A DNA stretch of 64,000 nt. Source: Limnohabitans planktonicus II-D5 (GTDB taxonomy: Bacteria; Pseudomonadota; Gammaproteobacteria; Burkholderiales; Burkholderiaceae_C). The stretch's first letter is position 1; each line of letters begins with the position of its first letter. Of this stretch, positions 17,817 through 31,956 are shown in pieces. The DNA lies in assembly GCF_001270065.2 (NCBI RefSeq), contig NZ_LFYT02000022.1:1-64000 (forward strand), written 5' to 3'. The translations under genes were made by a program, and so were the position numbers. The notes under the pieces are model-generated. The model was not told the DNA's origin. It worked only from the letters and a program-made list of their open reading frames with translations, and ran no database searches.

Positions 17817-19298
17817 TCAGCGGGGCAAGTCGCTTTGCCCCATCAGGAATTCGTCCACAGCACGCGCGGCTTGGCGGCCTTCGCGGATGGCCCACACCAC
17901 CAGCGACTGACCCCGGCGCATGTCGCCTGCAGCAAACACCTTGTTCACGTTGGTGGCGTAGCCGCCTGTGAAGTCGGTGCTGGCCTTGGCGTTGCCACGG
18001 GCATCCTTGTCGATGCCAAAGGCGTCGAGCACGGTGGCGACCGGGTTGGTGAAACCCATGGCCAGCAAGACCATGTCGGCCTTGTATTCCTTCTCGGTGC
18101 CGGGCACCTCGACCATCTTGCCGTCCTTGAACTCAACGTGCACCGTCTTCAAGCCAGTGACTTTGCCCTTCTCGCCCATGAATTCCTTGGTGGAAATGGC
18201 AAATTCGCGCTTGAGCAGGCCTTTTTCAGTGCTCTCGTCGTGACTGGAGCTGGTGCGCAGCTTCATGGGCCAGTAAGGCCAGATCATCGCTTTGTTTTCT
18301 TTTTCAGGCGGCTCGGGCATCACCTCGAACTGGGTGACGCTCACGGCACCGTGGCGTGTGCTGGTGCCCACACAGTCGCTGCCGGTGTCGCCGCCGCCGA
18401 TCACGATGACGTTTTTGCCGTCAGCGCGCAATTGGCCTTTGAGCTTGTCGCCCGCGTTGACCTTGTTTTGCTGGGGCAGGAATTCCATGGCGAAATGGAT
18501 GCCATCGAGGTCACGGCCGGGCACGGGCAGGTCACGCGACTGCTCGGAGCCACCTGTGAGCAGAACAGCATCAAAGTCTTTTTTCAGCTGTTCGGCGCTG
18601 ATGGTTTCTTTGGCCCAGTTGGTGACCTTGGAATCCTTGGGCCACTCACCGACCAACACGCTGGTGCGGATCTTCACGCCTTCGGCTTCGAGCTGCTGCA
18701 CGCGGCGGTCGATGTGCGTCTTTTCCATCTTGAAGTCAGGGATGCCGTAGCGCAGCAAACCACCCACGCGGTCGTTCTTCTCAAACAAGGTCACATCGTG
18801 GCCAGCGCGTGCCAGCTGCTGTGCTGCGGCCAAGCCAGCGGGGCCTGCGCCGATGATGGCCACGGTTTTGCCGGTCTTGACTTTGGCAGGGCGGGGTGTG
18901 ACCCAGCCTTCGGCCCAGGCGCGGTCAATGATGGCGTGCTCGATGGACTTGATGCCCACGGCATCGTCGTTGAAGTTGACCACGCATGCCGCTTCGCAAG
19001 GCGCGGGGCAGATGCGGCCGGTGAACTCGGGGAAGTTGTTGGTGCTGTGCAGCACCTCGATCGCGTTCTTCCAGTCGCCCTGGTACACCAGGTCGTTGAA
19101 GTCCGGGATGATGTTGTTGACCGGGCAGCCGTTGTTGCAAAACGGTGTGCCGCAGTCCATGCAGCGGGCCGCTTGCGTTTTGGACTGCTCGGGTGTCAAG
19201 CCGATCACGAACTCACCGTAGTTCTTCAAGCGCTCTGTGACGGGTTTGTAACCCTCTTCGATGCGCTCAAATTCCATGAAACCTGTGATTTTTCCCAT
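17817..19298 (-). CDS. gltD: Glutamate synthase (NADPH), small subunit
   Basis: Passes electrons from NADPH through FAD and Fe-S clusters to GltB for glutamate synthesis. 493 residues. N-terminal cysteine groups [14 protein letters not shown] and [10 protein letters not shown] bind the 4Fe-4S clusters. The FAD fold starts at [10 protein letters not shown] and the NADPH fold at [11 protein letters not shown], with a C-terminal FAD motif at [17 protein letters not shown]. It follows gltB by 29 bases. Confidence 0.97.
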   Translation of the reverse strand: MGKITGFMEFERIEEGYKPVTERLKNYGEFVIGLTPEQSKTQAARCMDCGTPFCNNGCPVNNIIPDFNDLVYQGDWKNAIEVLHSTNNFPEFTGRICPAPCEAACVVNFNDDAVGIKSIEHAIIDRAWAEGWVTPRPAKVKTGKTVAIIGAGPAGLAAAQQLARAGHDVTLFEKNDRVGGLLRYGIPDFKMEKTHIDRRVQQLEAEGVKIRTSVLVGEWPKDSKVTNWAKETISAEQLKKDFDAVLLTGGSEQSRDLPVPGRDLDGIHFAMEFLPQQNKVNAGDKLKGQLRADGKNVIVIGGGDTGSDCVGTSTRHGAVSVTQFEVMPEPPEKENKAMIWPYWPMKLRTSSSHDESTEKGLLKREFAISTKEFMGEKGKVTGLKTVHVEFKDGKMVEVPGTEKEYKADMVLLAMGFTNPVATVLDAFGIDKDARGNAKASTDFTGGYATNVNKVFAAGDMRRGQSLVVWAIREGRQAARAVDEFLMGQSDLPR

Positions 19299-19327
19299 GA
19301 TGTTTCCTTAACTTTTTGACGTAGGGC

Positions 19328-24028
<4,701 letters not shown>

Positions 24029-24095
24029 GGGCGCTCCTAAGGGTTTTCACGCAGACCGAAGAGTGTAGTGCACTGCAGCATCCATGCCAAACTTT

Positions 24096-24908
24096 TTAAT
24101 TGGGGTCAGATCCCAATTAATTAGGCTTTTGACTTGACCTTGAATTAATTGGGGACAGATTCAATCGGGGGTCTTTTTGGCGGGTCGCCCCGCCCTGCTT
24201 GGCACCAGGCGACGCTGGGTGGCTTGCTGTAAGCCCCCAACAAAATCGGCCGACCCCAGCGCCCAGCCCGACAAGGCGCTTTGCGTGAGTTGGTCCTTTT
24301 CGCGCTGCGCAAGGCCCGTCTGCACCAACTCGGCATAAGCCGCCTCACGGGCAAAGGGGGTGTTGCCCAAGCCCCAAAACAGGGCATGAGGCGTCACCCG
24401 TTTGTCGCTCAACTGTCCAATACAGTGCCTGTGGCTGGACCATTTGAAGTCGGCGGGCTGAGCCACCATGCCCGCCCGCACCGGGTTCAGGTCGATGTAA
24501 ACCATGCATGCCAAAAGATAGCGCTCACTCTCAATGAGGTTGCTGCGGTAACGCCCCTCCCACAAAGTGCCGGTGCGTTGGTGCCGCAAATTGAAGTAGC
24601 GCACATAGGCCCGCCCCACCGCCTGCATCATCTGCGGCAGGCCCTCGTCGGTTTCGGGGGTGAGCAGCAAATGGAAGTGGTTGTCCATGATCACATAGGC
24701 ATGAATGGCCACCTTGAAAGTTTGCGCATGCTCTTGCCACAGCGCCAGCAAACGCTCGCGGTCCGCATCGTCGCGCACGATGGCCTGGCGGTCATTGCCG
24801 CGCTGGATGACGTGGTGGGGATAGCCTGCAACGGTCAGGCGGGGTTGGCGGGCCATGGTGACTCCCTTTATGAGACCCGCAGTTTAATTGGGATCTGACC
24901 CCAATTAA
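24096..24908. mobile_element. RAYT transposon-like unit with 25-nt inverted ends
   Basis: Positions 24096-24120 and 24884-24908 are exact reverse complements of each other (25 of 25 bases; core TTGGGGTCAGATCCCAA). Each end is itself nearly palindromic. A related sequence, TAATTGGGGACAGAT, follows at 24146-24160. The unit encloses one transposase gene and no passenger. It lies just upstream of gltB, within about 70 bases of its start, and so could affect gltB expression. Confidence 0.75.
24161..24856 (-). CDS. REP-associated tyrosine transposase (RAYT / Y1 family)
   Basis: A 231-residue single-strand DNA transposase related to IS200/IS605 TnpA. VIMDNHFHLLLTP holds the HUH metal site (HFH). 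The catalytic tyrosine is expected in the helix around ESERYLLACMVYIDLNPVRAG, and the N-terminal GYPHHVIQRGNDRQ is the family hallmark. The C-terminus RRLVPSRAGRPAKK is basic. RAYTs process hairpin-forming REP sequences in host genomes. This gene's flanks are not the GTAG-footed REPs found later in the window. Confidence 0.9.
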   Translation of the reverse strand: MARQPRLTVAGYPHHVIQRGNDRQAIVRDDADRERLLALWQEHAQTFKVAIHAYVIMDNHFHLLLTPETDEGLPQMMQAVGRAYVRYFNLRHQRTGTLWEGRYRSNLIESERYLLACMVYIDLNPVRAGMVAQPADFKWSSHRHCIGQLSDKRVTPHALFWGLGNTPFAREAAYAELVQTGLAQREKDQLTQSALSGWALGSADFVGGLQQATQRRLVPSRAGRPAKKTPD

Positions 24909-24979
24909 ATTGAGCCTCAAAGCACTGCTTTTAAATGCAAAAATATGAGCCATTTTGTTCAATTTTGTGCGGAGTCCTG

Positions 24980-26524
24980 ATGAACCGTGTTTTCAAAGCA
25001 TTGACTGTGTGCCTGTCGCTTTGGCTGTCCGCCAACTTGCAGGCCATGACACTGGAACGCGTGGGCAAGGACCTCTTCGCTACGGGACCCACCGTCGATC
25101 ATGACTTTGTGCAGTTCAAAGATGCACTTGCTCAAGGCGGCATTGAGCGGCTGATTTTGGTCAACGGGCCAGGGGGTGACCTTTGGACGGGCATGCAAGT
25201 GGCACGCATGGTGCGAGACGCCAAAATCACCACCGTGGCTTCGGGCGCCTGCATGTCGGCATGCTCGCTGATTTTCATGGCCGGACAAGCGCGCGCCTTT
25301 GGCACGGGAAGCTTGCCAAGAGTGACCATGGTCGGCATTCACGGCGCACACGACCTGGACTCCAAACGCGTCAATCCCAGTTTGATGCCCCAGATGTTCG
25401 CTTGGTACAAGCAGCAAATGGGCGACAGATTTGATGCCCAGGTCATGAACCAAGCGCTGTATGACATCCAGGAGGCTTATGGGTTTTTAAGAATCCGCGA
25501 ACTCCAACGCACGCAAGAAAAAGACCGTACACCCTGGTTCTGCCCCACCGGACAAACGCCTTTCGATCAATGCCAACAACACACCGGCAAAGACGCTTTC
25601 AGCCTGGGTGTGGTGACACAAACCGAGACCGTGCCCCTGCAATTGCCCGCCAGCATGAAAGTACAGCTGGGCTTTTTTGGCAAATCCCTGGGCGAGCCGA
25701 TGGTGGACATGCATGACCGCGCCGGAGTACTGATTGAAGGGCTTTGCAAAGGCCAATTGCTGTGCAAAACGATTGGACAACGCACTTTCGACAACTATCT
25801 GAGTGCGAATCACAACAAAGCCATGGCGATTGGCTGGGGCAAAACGGGTTACGGCGTGCGCTGGGGCGTAGATGACCCTGGGCAGGCCATATTACGTGCG
25901 CTTTACAACTGCAATCACGCCAAGAACAACCCCAAACTCTGCCGCCTGATTTCTGTCAACGAGCACGAGGTACTGCCGCTCTACGACGAGGCAAGCACCC
26001 AAGCCGCTGCCATATTGGGCCAGTTGCCAACACCATCGCCCGAACATCTCCAGGCAGAGCGCGATGAACCCGGTGCAAGAACGCCATCCAAATTGCGTTG
26101 GGCTCAGGCACTCACGGGCATGACCCCAAAAGCATTGGATGGCATTCAACGCTGGGATACCGCCACCTTGGCCCAAGCCCTCCGGCAAGCCGAACGCCCT
26201 GTGGTGATTGATGCGGCGAGCTTTGGACCTGTGATTCCCGGTGCGCTGAGCTTCATCAACAGCGGTCTGGCTTTCGAGGATGACAAGTTGGATCAGCCCT
26301 ATGCCGAGCGCTTTGCCCAAATGCTGCGGGCAGCCGCACCAGACCTGAACAAACCGGTGGTTTTTTACTGCAGCCACTCAGAAAGCTGGCTGTCCGTGAA
26401 TGCGGCCATGCGTGCGCGCCAGCTGGGCTACACCCAAGTCATTTGGTACCGAGGGGGCTTCAAGGCATGGACCCAAGCGGGCTTGCCCACCGTGGGGCGG
26501 GTGCCTGTCGCTGTGGTGCATTGA
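24980..26524 (+). CDS. Secreted ClpP-fold protein fused to a rhodanese-like domain
   Basis: 514 residues from the ATG at 24980, with GGAG six bases before it. A signal peptide (VFKALTVCLSLWLSANLQA) is followed by a ClpP/crotonase-like segment: NGPGGDLWTGMQVARMV then SGACMSACSLIFMAG, where the first Ser/Ala-Cys region is where ClpP-type enzymes place the nucleophile. After an unassigned middle, residues about 390-510 resemble rhodanese (VVFYCSHSES as the cysteine loop, then IWYRGGFKAWTQAGLP). The loop lacks the arginine of a classical CX5R. Catalysis by either domain is inferred only. Confidence 0.6.
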   Translation: MNRVFKALTVCLSLWLSANLQAMTLERVGKDLFATGPTVDHDFVQFKDALAQGGIERLILVNGPGGDLWTGMQVARMVRDAKITTVASGACMSACSLIFMAGQARAFGTGSLPRVTMVGIHGAHDLDSKRVNPSLMPQMFAWYKQQMGDRFDAQVMNQALYDIQEAYGFLRIRELQRTQEKDRTPWFCPTGQTPFDQCQQHTGKDAFSLGVVTQTETVPLQLPASMKVQLGFFGKSLGEPMVDMHDRAGVLIEGLCKGQLLCKTIGQRTFDNYLSANHNKAMAIGWGKTGYGVRWGVDDPGQAILRALYNCNHAKNNPKLCRLISVNEHEVLPLYDEASTQAAAILGQLPTPSPEHLQAERDEPGARTPSKLRWAQALTGMTPKALDGIQRWDTATLAQALRQAERPVVIDAASFGPVIPGALSFINSGLAFEDDKLDQPYAERFAQMLRAAAPDLNKPVVFYCSHSESWLSVNAAMRARQLGYTQVIWYRGGFKAWTQAGLPTVGRVPVAVVH

Positions 26525-26574
26525 GTTCTCCCTGGGTGACAGCCAAATCGCACCTGTGCGTATAAGCTTGGCGG

Positions 26575-27930
26575 ATGCACAAGACAACTATCCGAATTGG
26601 CGCCGGTGCAGGTTATTCAGGTGACCGCATCCCTCCCGCCGTGGAACTGGCCGAAAAGGGCCAGCTGGATTATTTGGTGTTCGAGTGCCTGGCCGAGCGC
26701 ACGATTGCATTGGCGCAACTGGAGCGATCCAAAGACCCGGCTGCAGGCTTTGACCCGATGCTCCAGGCCCGCATGCGCGCCGTGCTGCCCGCCTGCATTC
26801 GCCATGGCACCCGCATCATCAGCAATATGGGCGCAGCCAACCCGCTGCAGGCCGGGCATGCGGTGCTGGCCGTGGCCCGTGAATTGGGCTTGCCGCAGCT
26901 CAAAGTGGCGGTGGTGCTGGGCGACGATGTGCTGGCCACACTGACCCAAACCGGCTTGGCGCTGCCCGTGCTGGAGAGCACGCAAACCCTGGCCGACTTG
27001 CAGCCCCAGTTGATTTCGGCCAATGCCTATTTGGGGGCCGAAGCCTTGCTGCCCGCGCTGCAGACAGACGCCCAGGTCATCATCACTGGCCGCGTGGCCG
27101 ACCCTGCCCTGTTTTTGGCCCCCTTGATGCACCACTTTGGCTGGGCACCCGACGACTGGCAAAGCCTGGGCAAAGGTGTGCTGGTCGGGCATTTGCTGGA
27201 ATGTGCGGCGCAGATCACGGGCGGCTACTTTGCCGATCCGGGCTACAAGGACGTGCCCCAGATGGCACGACTGGGCTTTCCACTGGCCGAAGTCAGCGCC
27301 TCGGGTGACGCGGTCATCACCAAAGTAGCGGGTTCTGGCGGCTGGGTCACGGTGGCCACTTGCACCGAACAGCTGCTGTATGAAATCGAGAACCCGGCAC
27401 GCTATCTGCAGCCCGATGTGGTGGCCGATTTTTCTCAGGTTCAGCTGACGCAGGTGGGCCCCGACCGAGTTCAGGTGACCGGTGGCAACGGCCATCCGTG
27501 CACCGACACGTTCAAAGTCACGCTAGGTTACCGCGACGGTTTCATTGGCGAGGGCCAGATGAGCTATGCCGGGCCGGGCGCACAAGCTCGGGGCCAACTG
27601 GCGCTGGACTTGGTGCGCCAACGGCTGGCCGATGCCGGTTACGCCGAATTGGAAAGCCGCTACGACCTGATCGGCGTGAACGCCATCTTCGGGGCCTCCG
27701 GCCAAGTACCGTCAGAGCCCGCCGAAGTGCGTGCCCGCGTGGCCCTGCGCGTGCCCACCTTGCAACAAGCCCAGCATGTGGCGCACGAAGTCGAAGCGCT
27801 CTACCTCAACGGCCCGGCCGGTGGAGGCGGTGCCACACGCTCGGTGCGCGAAGTGATTGCCGCTGCCGCGGTGCTCATGCCGCGCAGCGCCGTGCACACC
27901 ACCACCGTGCTGCTCACACAGGACCACTGA
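26575..27930 (+). CDS. AtuA-family protein (DUF1446)
   Basis: A 451-residue protein of the acyclic terpene utilisation AtuA family; members act in catabolic clusters, with unproven chemistry. Typical stretches are RIGAGAGYSGDRI at the start, LDYLVFECLAERT, and the glycine-rich TGRVADPALFLAPL. It is followed immediately by a separate C-terminal-type domain gene. A TATAAG box nine bases before the ATG raises the possibility of a leaderless transcript, but the -35 is poor and readthrough from the previous gene is equally possible. Confidence 0.85.
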   Translation: MHKTTIRIGAGAGYSGDRIPPAVELAEKGQLDYLVFECLAERTIALAQLERSKDPAAGFDPMLQARMRAVLPACIRHGTRIISNMGAANPLQAGHAVLAVARELGLPQLKVAVVLGDDVLATLTQTGLALPVLESTQTLADLQPQLISANAYLGAEALLPALQTDAQVIITGRVADPALFLAPLMHHFGWAPDDWQSLGKGVLVGHLLECAAQITGGYFADPGYKDVPQMARLGFPLAEVSASGDAVITKVAGSGGWVTVATCTEQLLYEIENPARYLQPDVVADFSQVQLTQVGPDRVQVTGGNGHPCTDTFKVTLGYRDGFIGEGQMSYAGPGAQARGQLALDLVRQRLADAGYAELESRYDLIGVNAIFGASGQVPSEPAEVRARVALRVPTLQQAQHVAHEVEALYLNGPAGGGGATRSVREVIAAAAVLMPRSAVHTTTVLLTQDH

Positions 27931-27931
27931 C

Positions 27932-28234
27932 ATGCTGCTGCGCGACATCGCCCACACCCGCACCGGCGACAAAGGCAACCGGTCCACCTTGTCGGTCATT
28001 GCCTACGACAAGCAAGACTTTGCCCTGCTGGAACAACACCTGAGCGCCGAACGCGTACAAGCCCACTTTGCAGGCACCGTGCACGGCCCGGTAGAACGCT
28101 ACGCCCTGCCCCAACTGGGCGCACTCAACTTTGTGCTGCACCAATCGCTGGGCGGCGGGGTCACCCGCTCGCTGGCTCTGGATGCCCACGGGAAATGCCT
28201 AAGTGCGCACCTGCTCACCCTTGTGATTGAATAA
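27932..28234 (+). CDS. AtuA-like C-terminal domain protein
   Basis: A 100-residue protein starting one base after the stop of the AtuA gene. MLLRDIAHTRTGDKGNRSTLSV is the hallmark of the AtuA-like ferredoxin-fold domain that in many proteins is fused to the C-terminus of AtuA; here it is a separate polypeptide. The two very likely work together. A Bug receptor gene follows 27 bases later. Confidence 0.85.
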   Translation: MLLRDIAHTRTGDKGNRSTLSVIAYDKQDFALLEQHLSAERVQAHFAGTVHGPVERYALPQLGALNFVLHQSLGGGVTRSLALDAHGKCLSAHLLTLVIE

Positions 28235-28261
28235 ATCTTGTAACTTGAACCCGGAGAAACC

Positions 28262-29230
28262 ATGAAAACCACCCACTTCCTTGGCTTGTTGAGCTTTGCG
28301 CTTGCATTGACCGCCCCCACGCTGCATGCGCAGACTTACCCCAACAAGCCAATCAAGGCCGTCGTGCCCTTTGCGGCGGGCAGTGCCACTGACCAGATTG
28401 GCCGCGCCTTTGCCCAAAAAATGTCTGAATCCCTGGGCCAGCCCATCGTGGTGGAAAACAAGGCCGGTGTGAACGGCATGCTGGGCGCTGACCTGGTGGC
28501 CAAATCGGCACCCGATGGCTACACCTTGCTGGTTGGCACCAACAGCACCAATGCTGCGCTCAAGAGCCTGATGAAAAAACTGCCTTACGACCAGGACACG
28601 GCCTTCGCACCCATTGCCTACCTCGGCTCAGTGCCGCTGGTCGTGGCCGTCAACAACGACGTGCCCGTTAAAAACCTCAAAGAACTGGTGGCCTTGGCCA
28701 AGAGCAAACCCAACCAGCTGACCTATGCCAGCGCCAGCACATCCCAGCGCGTGTCCACCGAAGTGCTCTCCCACATGGCGGGCATCGAAATGACCTATGT
28801 GCCCTACAAAAGCGGGCCAGCAGCCATGACGGACCTCATCGGTGGGCAAGTCAATCTCTTCACGGCCGACTTTGCGGTGATGCTGCCCCAGATCAAGGCC
28901 GGCAAAATCCGTGGCCTGGCGGTCACCTCCACCCAGCGCTCCAAAGCCATTCCCGAATTGCCCACGGTCAATGAAGCACTGGGCTTCAAGGACTATGAGC
29001 TGATCGCCTACTTCGCCATGTTTGCGCCTGCAGGCACACCCCCAGACGTGATCGCCAAACTCAACAAAGCCGCCAACGCCGCAGCCAATGACAAGGATGT
29101 GCAAGAACGCTTTGCAGCCTTAGGTTTTGAAACCGCCCCGGCCTCGCCAGAGGCCCTGGCGCAGCGCTCAAAGGCGGAAACCGCCAAGTGGGCCAAGGCC
29201 ATCCGCGACGCAAAAATCGAGGCGGAATAA
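28262..29230 (+). CDS. Bug-family (TctC) tripartite tricarboxylate receptor
   Basis: A 322-residue periplasmic solute-binding protein. The signal peptide ends near LHA-QTYPNKPIK, and the family pattern continues with VPFAAGSATDQIGR, NKAGVNGMLGADLVAKSAPDGYTLL and the C-terminal LPTVNEALG. CGGAG precedes the ATG. Bug proteins are greatly expanded in Burkholderiales and are often orphan receptors; no TctAB membrane genes are nearby. With the AtuA pair it may serve uptake of an organic acid. Confidence 0.93.
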   Translation: MKTTHFLGLLSFALALTAPTLHAQTYPNKPIKAVVPFAAGSATDQIGRAFAQKMSESLGQPIVVENKAGVNGMLGADLVAKSAPDGYTLLVGTNSTNAALKSLMKKLPYDQDTAFAPIAYLGSVPLVVAVNNDVPVKNLKELVALAKSKPNQLTYASASTSQRVSTEVLSHMAGIEMTYVPYKSGPAAMTDLIGGQVNLFTADFAVMLPQIKAGKIRGLAVTSTQRSKAIPELPTVNEALGFKDYELIAYFAMFAPAGTPPDVIAKLNKAANAAANDKDVQERFAALGFETAPASPEALAQRSKAETAKWAKAIRDAKIEAE

Positions 29231-29269
29231 ACGCCAAGGGCGCGAAGCCGCAGGGGCTCACTGCGGCCC

Positions 29270-30694
29270 ATGCGCCCAAGGCACACACCCGCCATTGAAG
29301 ACGCTCAGCCCCAAACACCCTTGCTCATGGCGGCTCATTTCCCCGAAGACTTGGCCCACTGGGTCAAGCAAGTCGAGTCCCAGGTGTATGCCGCCCCCCA
29401 AGGCGCCATCGCAGCGGCGCGCGAATTGCTCAAGCGGGTTCACAGCGACGAGCACCTGGCCTATGTGTATGAGCAGCTGGGTTTTGCGCACCTGATCCTG
29501 GCCGAACACCGCCTGTCTTGCGTGTTCTACGAACAGGCCCTGGCCTTGCAGCCGCGCAATATGTACGTGCTGGCCAATCTGGCGCATGCACTTTATGAGC
29601 TGGGCGAAAACGAGCGCGCCGTGGTCATCGGGCGCGCAGCCCTGCATATCAAGGACGAAGAGGCCTGCCAAAGCCTGTCCCCGCGCAGCTTTGCCGCCTT
29701 GCAAGCGCCCTATCACGGCCCCCTGAATCTGGTGTCTTTCAGCCTTTACGGCCAGTTGCCTCGCTACTGCGAAATGGCCGTGCTCAATGTGCTGGCCGCA
29801 CGCGTGCATTTGCCCGATTTTGTCTGCCGTTTTTATCTGGACGACACGGTGCCCCCCGCCCTGGTACAGCGACTGCGCAGCCTGGGCGCACAGTGCATGC
29901 CCATGCACGCCCAAGGCCTGCAACTGCCCGCCACGTTTTGGCGTTTTTTAGCCATGGACGATGCACAGGCCGATTGCGTTCTGGTGCGCGATGTGGACGC
30001 CCTCATCGACGCCCGTGAAGCGCTGGCCGTGCAGCAATGGCGCCAATCGGGTCAGGCGTTTCACATCATCCGCGATGACTGCTGCCACACCGAACTCATC
30101 CTGGCGGGGCTGCTGGGCATCCGCTCAGGCGTGTTGCGCGGCATCGCCCAAAGCATCGATGACTTTGTGAAGGCTCAAGGCGACGCCGCCTGGCGTCGCT
30201 ACGCCGACCAACTGTTTTTGCGCCACCACGTCTGGCCCACCGTGCGCGACCACCATCTGGCCCACGATCGGATCTATGGCTTCGGTGATCGCGTGCAGCA
30301 GCTGGCCCCCATCGCCCACCCGAGCGAACGCCCCCTCAATGCCTTCATCGGCGCCAACCACGCCACCTGCCGACTTCAGTGCGAACTGGAACAAGCTTTA
30401 GCCCCCGGAGAATGCCTGTACCTGACCCTGAGTGACGCCACCGGTGCCCTGGTTTGCCGCTACCCCATGCACCACCTGAGTGCGCCCACACCACAGCCAG
30501 ACCACCGATCAGCCTGGGACATCCACCTGCCCCGCATCTATGCTGAGCCCCTGCAAAGCGGCCGTTGGACACAGAACTTTTCAGTCATGGCCGAAGGGCT
30601 GGACAGCGTGGGCGCGGGCAGCATTGAGGCACGGGTGCTGGGGTTGGGGCTTGAAAAAGGTCTATCACAGAAAGTCAATATCACTCTCTCGTAA
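29270..30694 (+). CDS. TPR protein with a possible glycosyltransferase-like domain
   Basis: A 474-residue protein (455 if the ATG at 29327 is used; neither start has a good ribosome site). Residues about 40-130 form TPR-like helices (LAYVYEQLGFAHLILAEHRL, FYEQALALQP, NMYVLANLAHALYELGENE). The following part has the look of a nucleotide-sugar enzyme: CVLVRDVDALIDAREA contains a DVD motif preceded by a hydrophobic strand, and a later DQLFLRHHVWPTV. Family assignment of this half is a guess. A perfect 7-bp hairpin (29247-29267) precedes the first ATG. Confidence 0.55.
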   Translation: MRPRHTPAIEDAQPQTPLLMAAHFPEDLAHWVKQVESQVYAAPQGAIAAARELLKRVHSDEHLAYVYEQLGFAHLILAEHRLSCVFYEQALALQPRNMYVLANLAHALYELGENERAVVIGRAALHIKDEEACQSLSPRSFAALQAPYHGPLNLVSFSLYGQLPRYCEMAVLNVLAARVHLPDFVCRFYLDDTVPPALVQRLRSLGAQCMPMHAQGLQLPATFWRFLAMDDAQADCVLVRDVDALIDAREALAVQQWRQSGQAFHIIRDDCCHTELILAGLLGIRSGVLRGIAQSIDDFVKAQGDAAWRRYADQLFLRHHVWPTVRDHHLAHDRIYGFGDRVQQLAPIAHPSERPLNAFIGANHATCRLQCELEQALAPGECLYLTLSDATGALVCRYPMHHLSAPTPQPDHRSAWDIHLPRIYAEPLQSGRWTQNFSVMAEGLDSVGAGSIEARVLGLGLEKGLSQKVNITLS

Positions 30695-30798
30695 CATGCC
30701 GTGTAAACACCCATATTCGGGAAAACCAGCTGGACTAATTTTTACATTCTTTTATATTCATCCATCATTTCAAAATACTACATTCGCAAAGGTTCAAT

Positions 30799-31500
30799 AT
30801 GTTTTGTCATTCATGCGGTAAATCGATCACAGACGGTGCAACATTTTGCAACCACTGCGGCGCAGCTCAAAATGTCACACCAGACAGTGCTGCCAATCTC
30901 AACCCACCTGCTTTACAAACGCCTTCCAGCCATGATTACAGCATTGGGAGAGTGATTTCCAATTCATTTGCTGACTTGAAATCCAACTTCTTGACACACG
31001 TTGTTGCAACGCTGCTCACAACCATCATTGGTGGCTTTGCATTTGGTTTGCTTGTAGGACCGCTTCAAGTCGGATACATGAAGTTAGAAGAGAAAATAAA
31101 AACCGGCCAGCCATCCACATTTACCGACATTTTCAAAGGATTCGACCATTTGGTTCCTGCCTTGGTCGCATTCCTGATCAGTGCCGTTGTGACGGGTATT
31201 GGTTTTATGCTGTGCTTCATTCCAGGTTTTTTTGTCATGTCATTGATCCCAGTCTCTCTTTACTTGGTGGCGCAAGGTGAAACTGACGGTGTTCAAGCCG
31301 TGCAACGAGCCTGGGGTTACTTGAAAGGCAATTTATTCATGCCCATGATCACCTTGTTGGTGTTGTCTGTTTTGAGCTCAATTGGCATGATTTTTTGCTT
31401 CATCGGTATCTTCTTGACACTGCCGCTTCTATACATTGGTTCTTACCACATGGCCAAAGAATTGGTCGGTGATATGGCCCCTGCAAACCCAACAAACTGA
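30799..31500 (+). CDS. Zinc-ribbon membrane protein
   Basis: 233 residues. MFCHSCGKSITDGATFCNHCG is a double CxxC zinc ribbon. After a polar linker come about four hydrophobic segments (LTTIIGGFAFGLLVG, LVAFLISAVVTGIGFMLCFI, LLVLSVLSSIGMIFCFIGIF). AAAGG precedes the ATG. Codon usage is more AT-rich than in the neighbours, which suggests transfer. Function unknown; such proteins are common beside other small membrane proteins like the one following. Confidence 0.7.
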   Translation: MFCHSCGKSITDGATFCNHCGAAQNVTPDSAANLNPPALQTPSSHDYSIGRVISNSFADLKSNFLTHVVATLLTTIIGGFAFGLLVGPLQVGYMKLEEKIKTGQPSTFTDIFKGFDHLVPALVAFLISAVVTGIGFMLCFIPGFFVMSLIPVSLYLVAQGETDGVQAVQRAWGYLKGNLFMPMITLLVLSVLSSIGMIFCFIGIFLTLPLLYIGSYHMAKELVGDMAPANPTN

Positions 31501-31525
31501 TTGCGATCGCGCCCTCGTGAAAGCG

Positions 31526-31918
31526 ATGGTTTTATCTACCCAGGAGAGGTGGTTTCGCTGCGCCCTTTGGATCCTCTTGCCAGTCAGTGCTCAAGCCTTA
31601 ACAGCGTGGGGACTGCAGCACGATGGACTTGTACCCTGTCTCTTTAAACAGTTTACTGATCTGCCGTGCCTCCTTTGTGGCGGAACTCATGCGGTACACC
31701 ACCTGCTTGGCCTTGACTTTGGGTCAGCATTTCAAGCGAACGCTGCAGTTTCACTGATCGTCACAGCTACAGGTTTAGCAGGTGTTGTGATGTTGATTGA
31801 AGCCCTGCTTGGTTTTCGCTTTTTACGCAAGGCATCCCTTTCGAAGGTGCGTTTATGGGGCATCAGGGCCAGCGCCCTCATTTTGATGGTCAATTGGTTG
31901 ATCATCCTGATGAATTGA
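31526..31918 (+). CDS. DUF2752 small membrane protein
   Basis: A 130-residue protein with the DUF2752 core: PCLLCGGTHAVHHLLGLDFGSAFQANAAV, followed by two hydrophobic segments. An in-frame extension to 31436 overlaps the previous gene; the ATG at 31526 is preferred for spacing although its ribosome site is weak. It shares the low GC of the zinc-ribbon gene and is probably co-transcribed with it. Function unknown. Confidence 0.7.
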   Translation: MVLSTQERWFRCALWILLPVSAQALTAWGLQHDGLVPCLFKQFTDLPCLLCGGTHAVHHLLGLDFGSAFQANAAVSLIVTATGLAGVVMLIEALLGFRFLRKASLSKVRLWGIRASALILMVNWLIILMN

Positions 31919-31956
31919 ACTTGCCTGATTCGCTGCACATTCGTCAAACAACGGAT

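Noticed and set aside
24161..24856. The RAYT in this window as mobiliser of the GTAG REPs
   Set aside because: RAYT genes are normally flanked by their own REPs; this one is flanked by an unrelated palindromic 25-mer.
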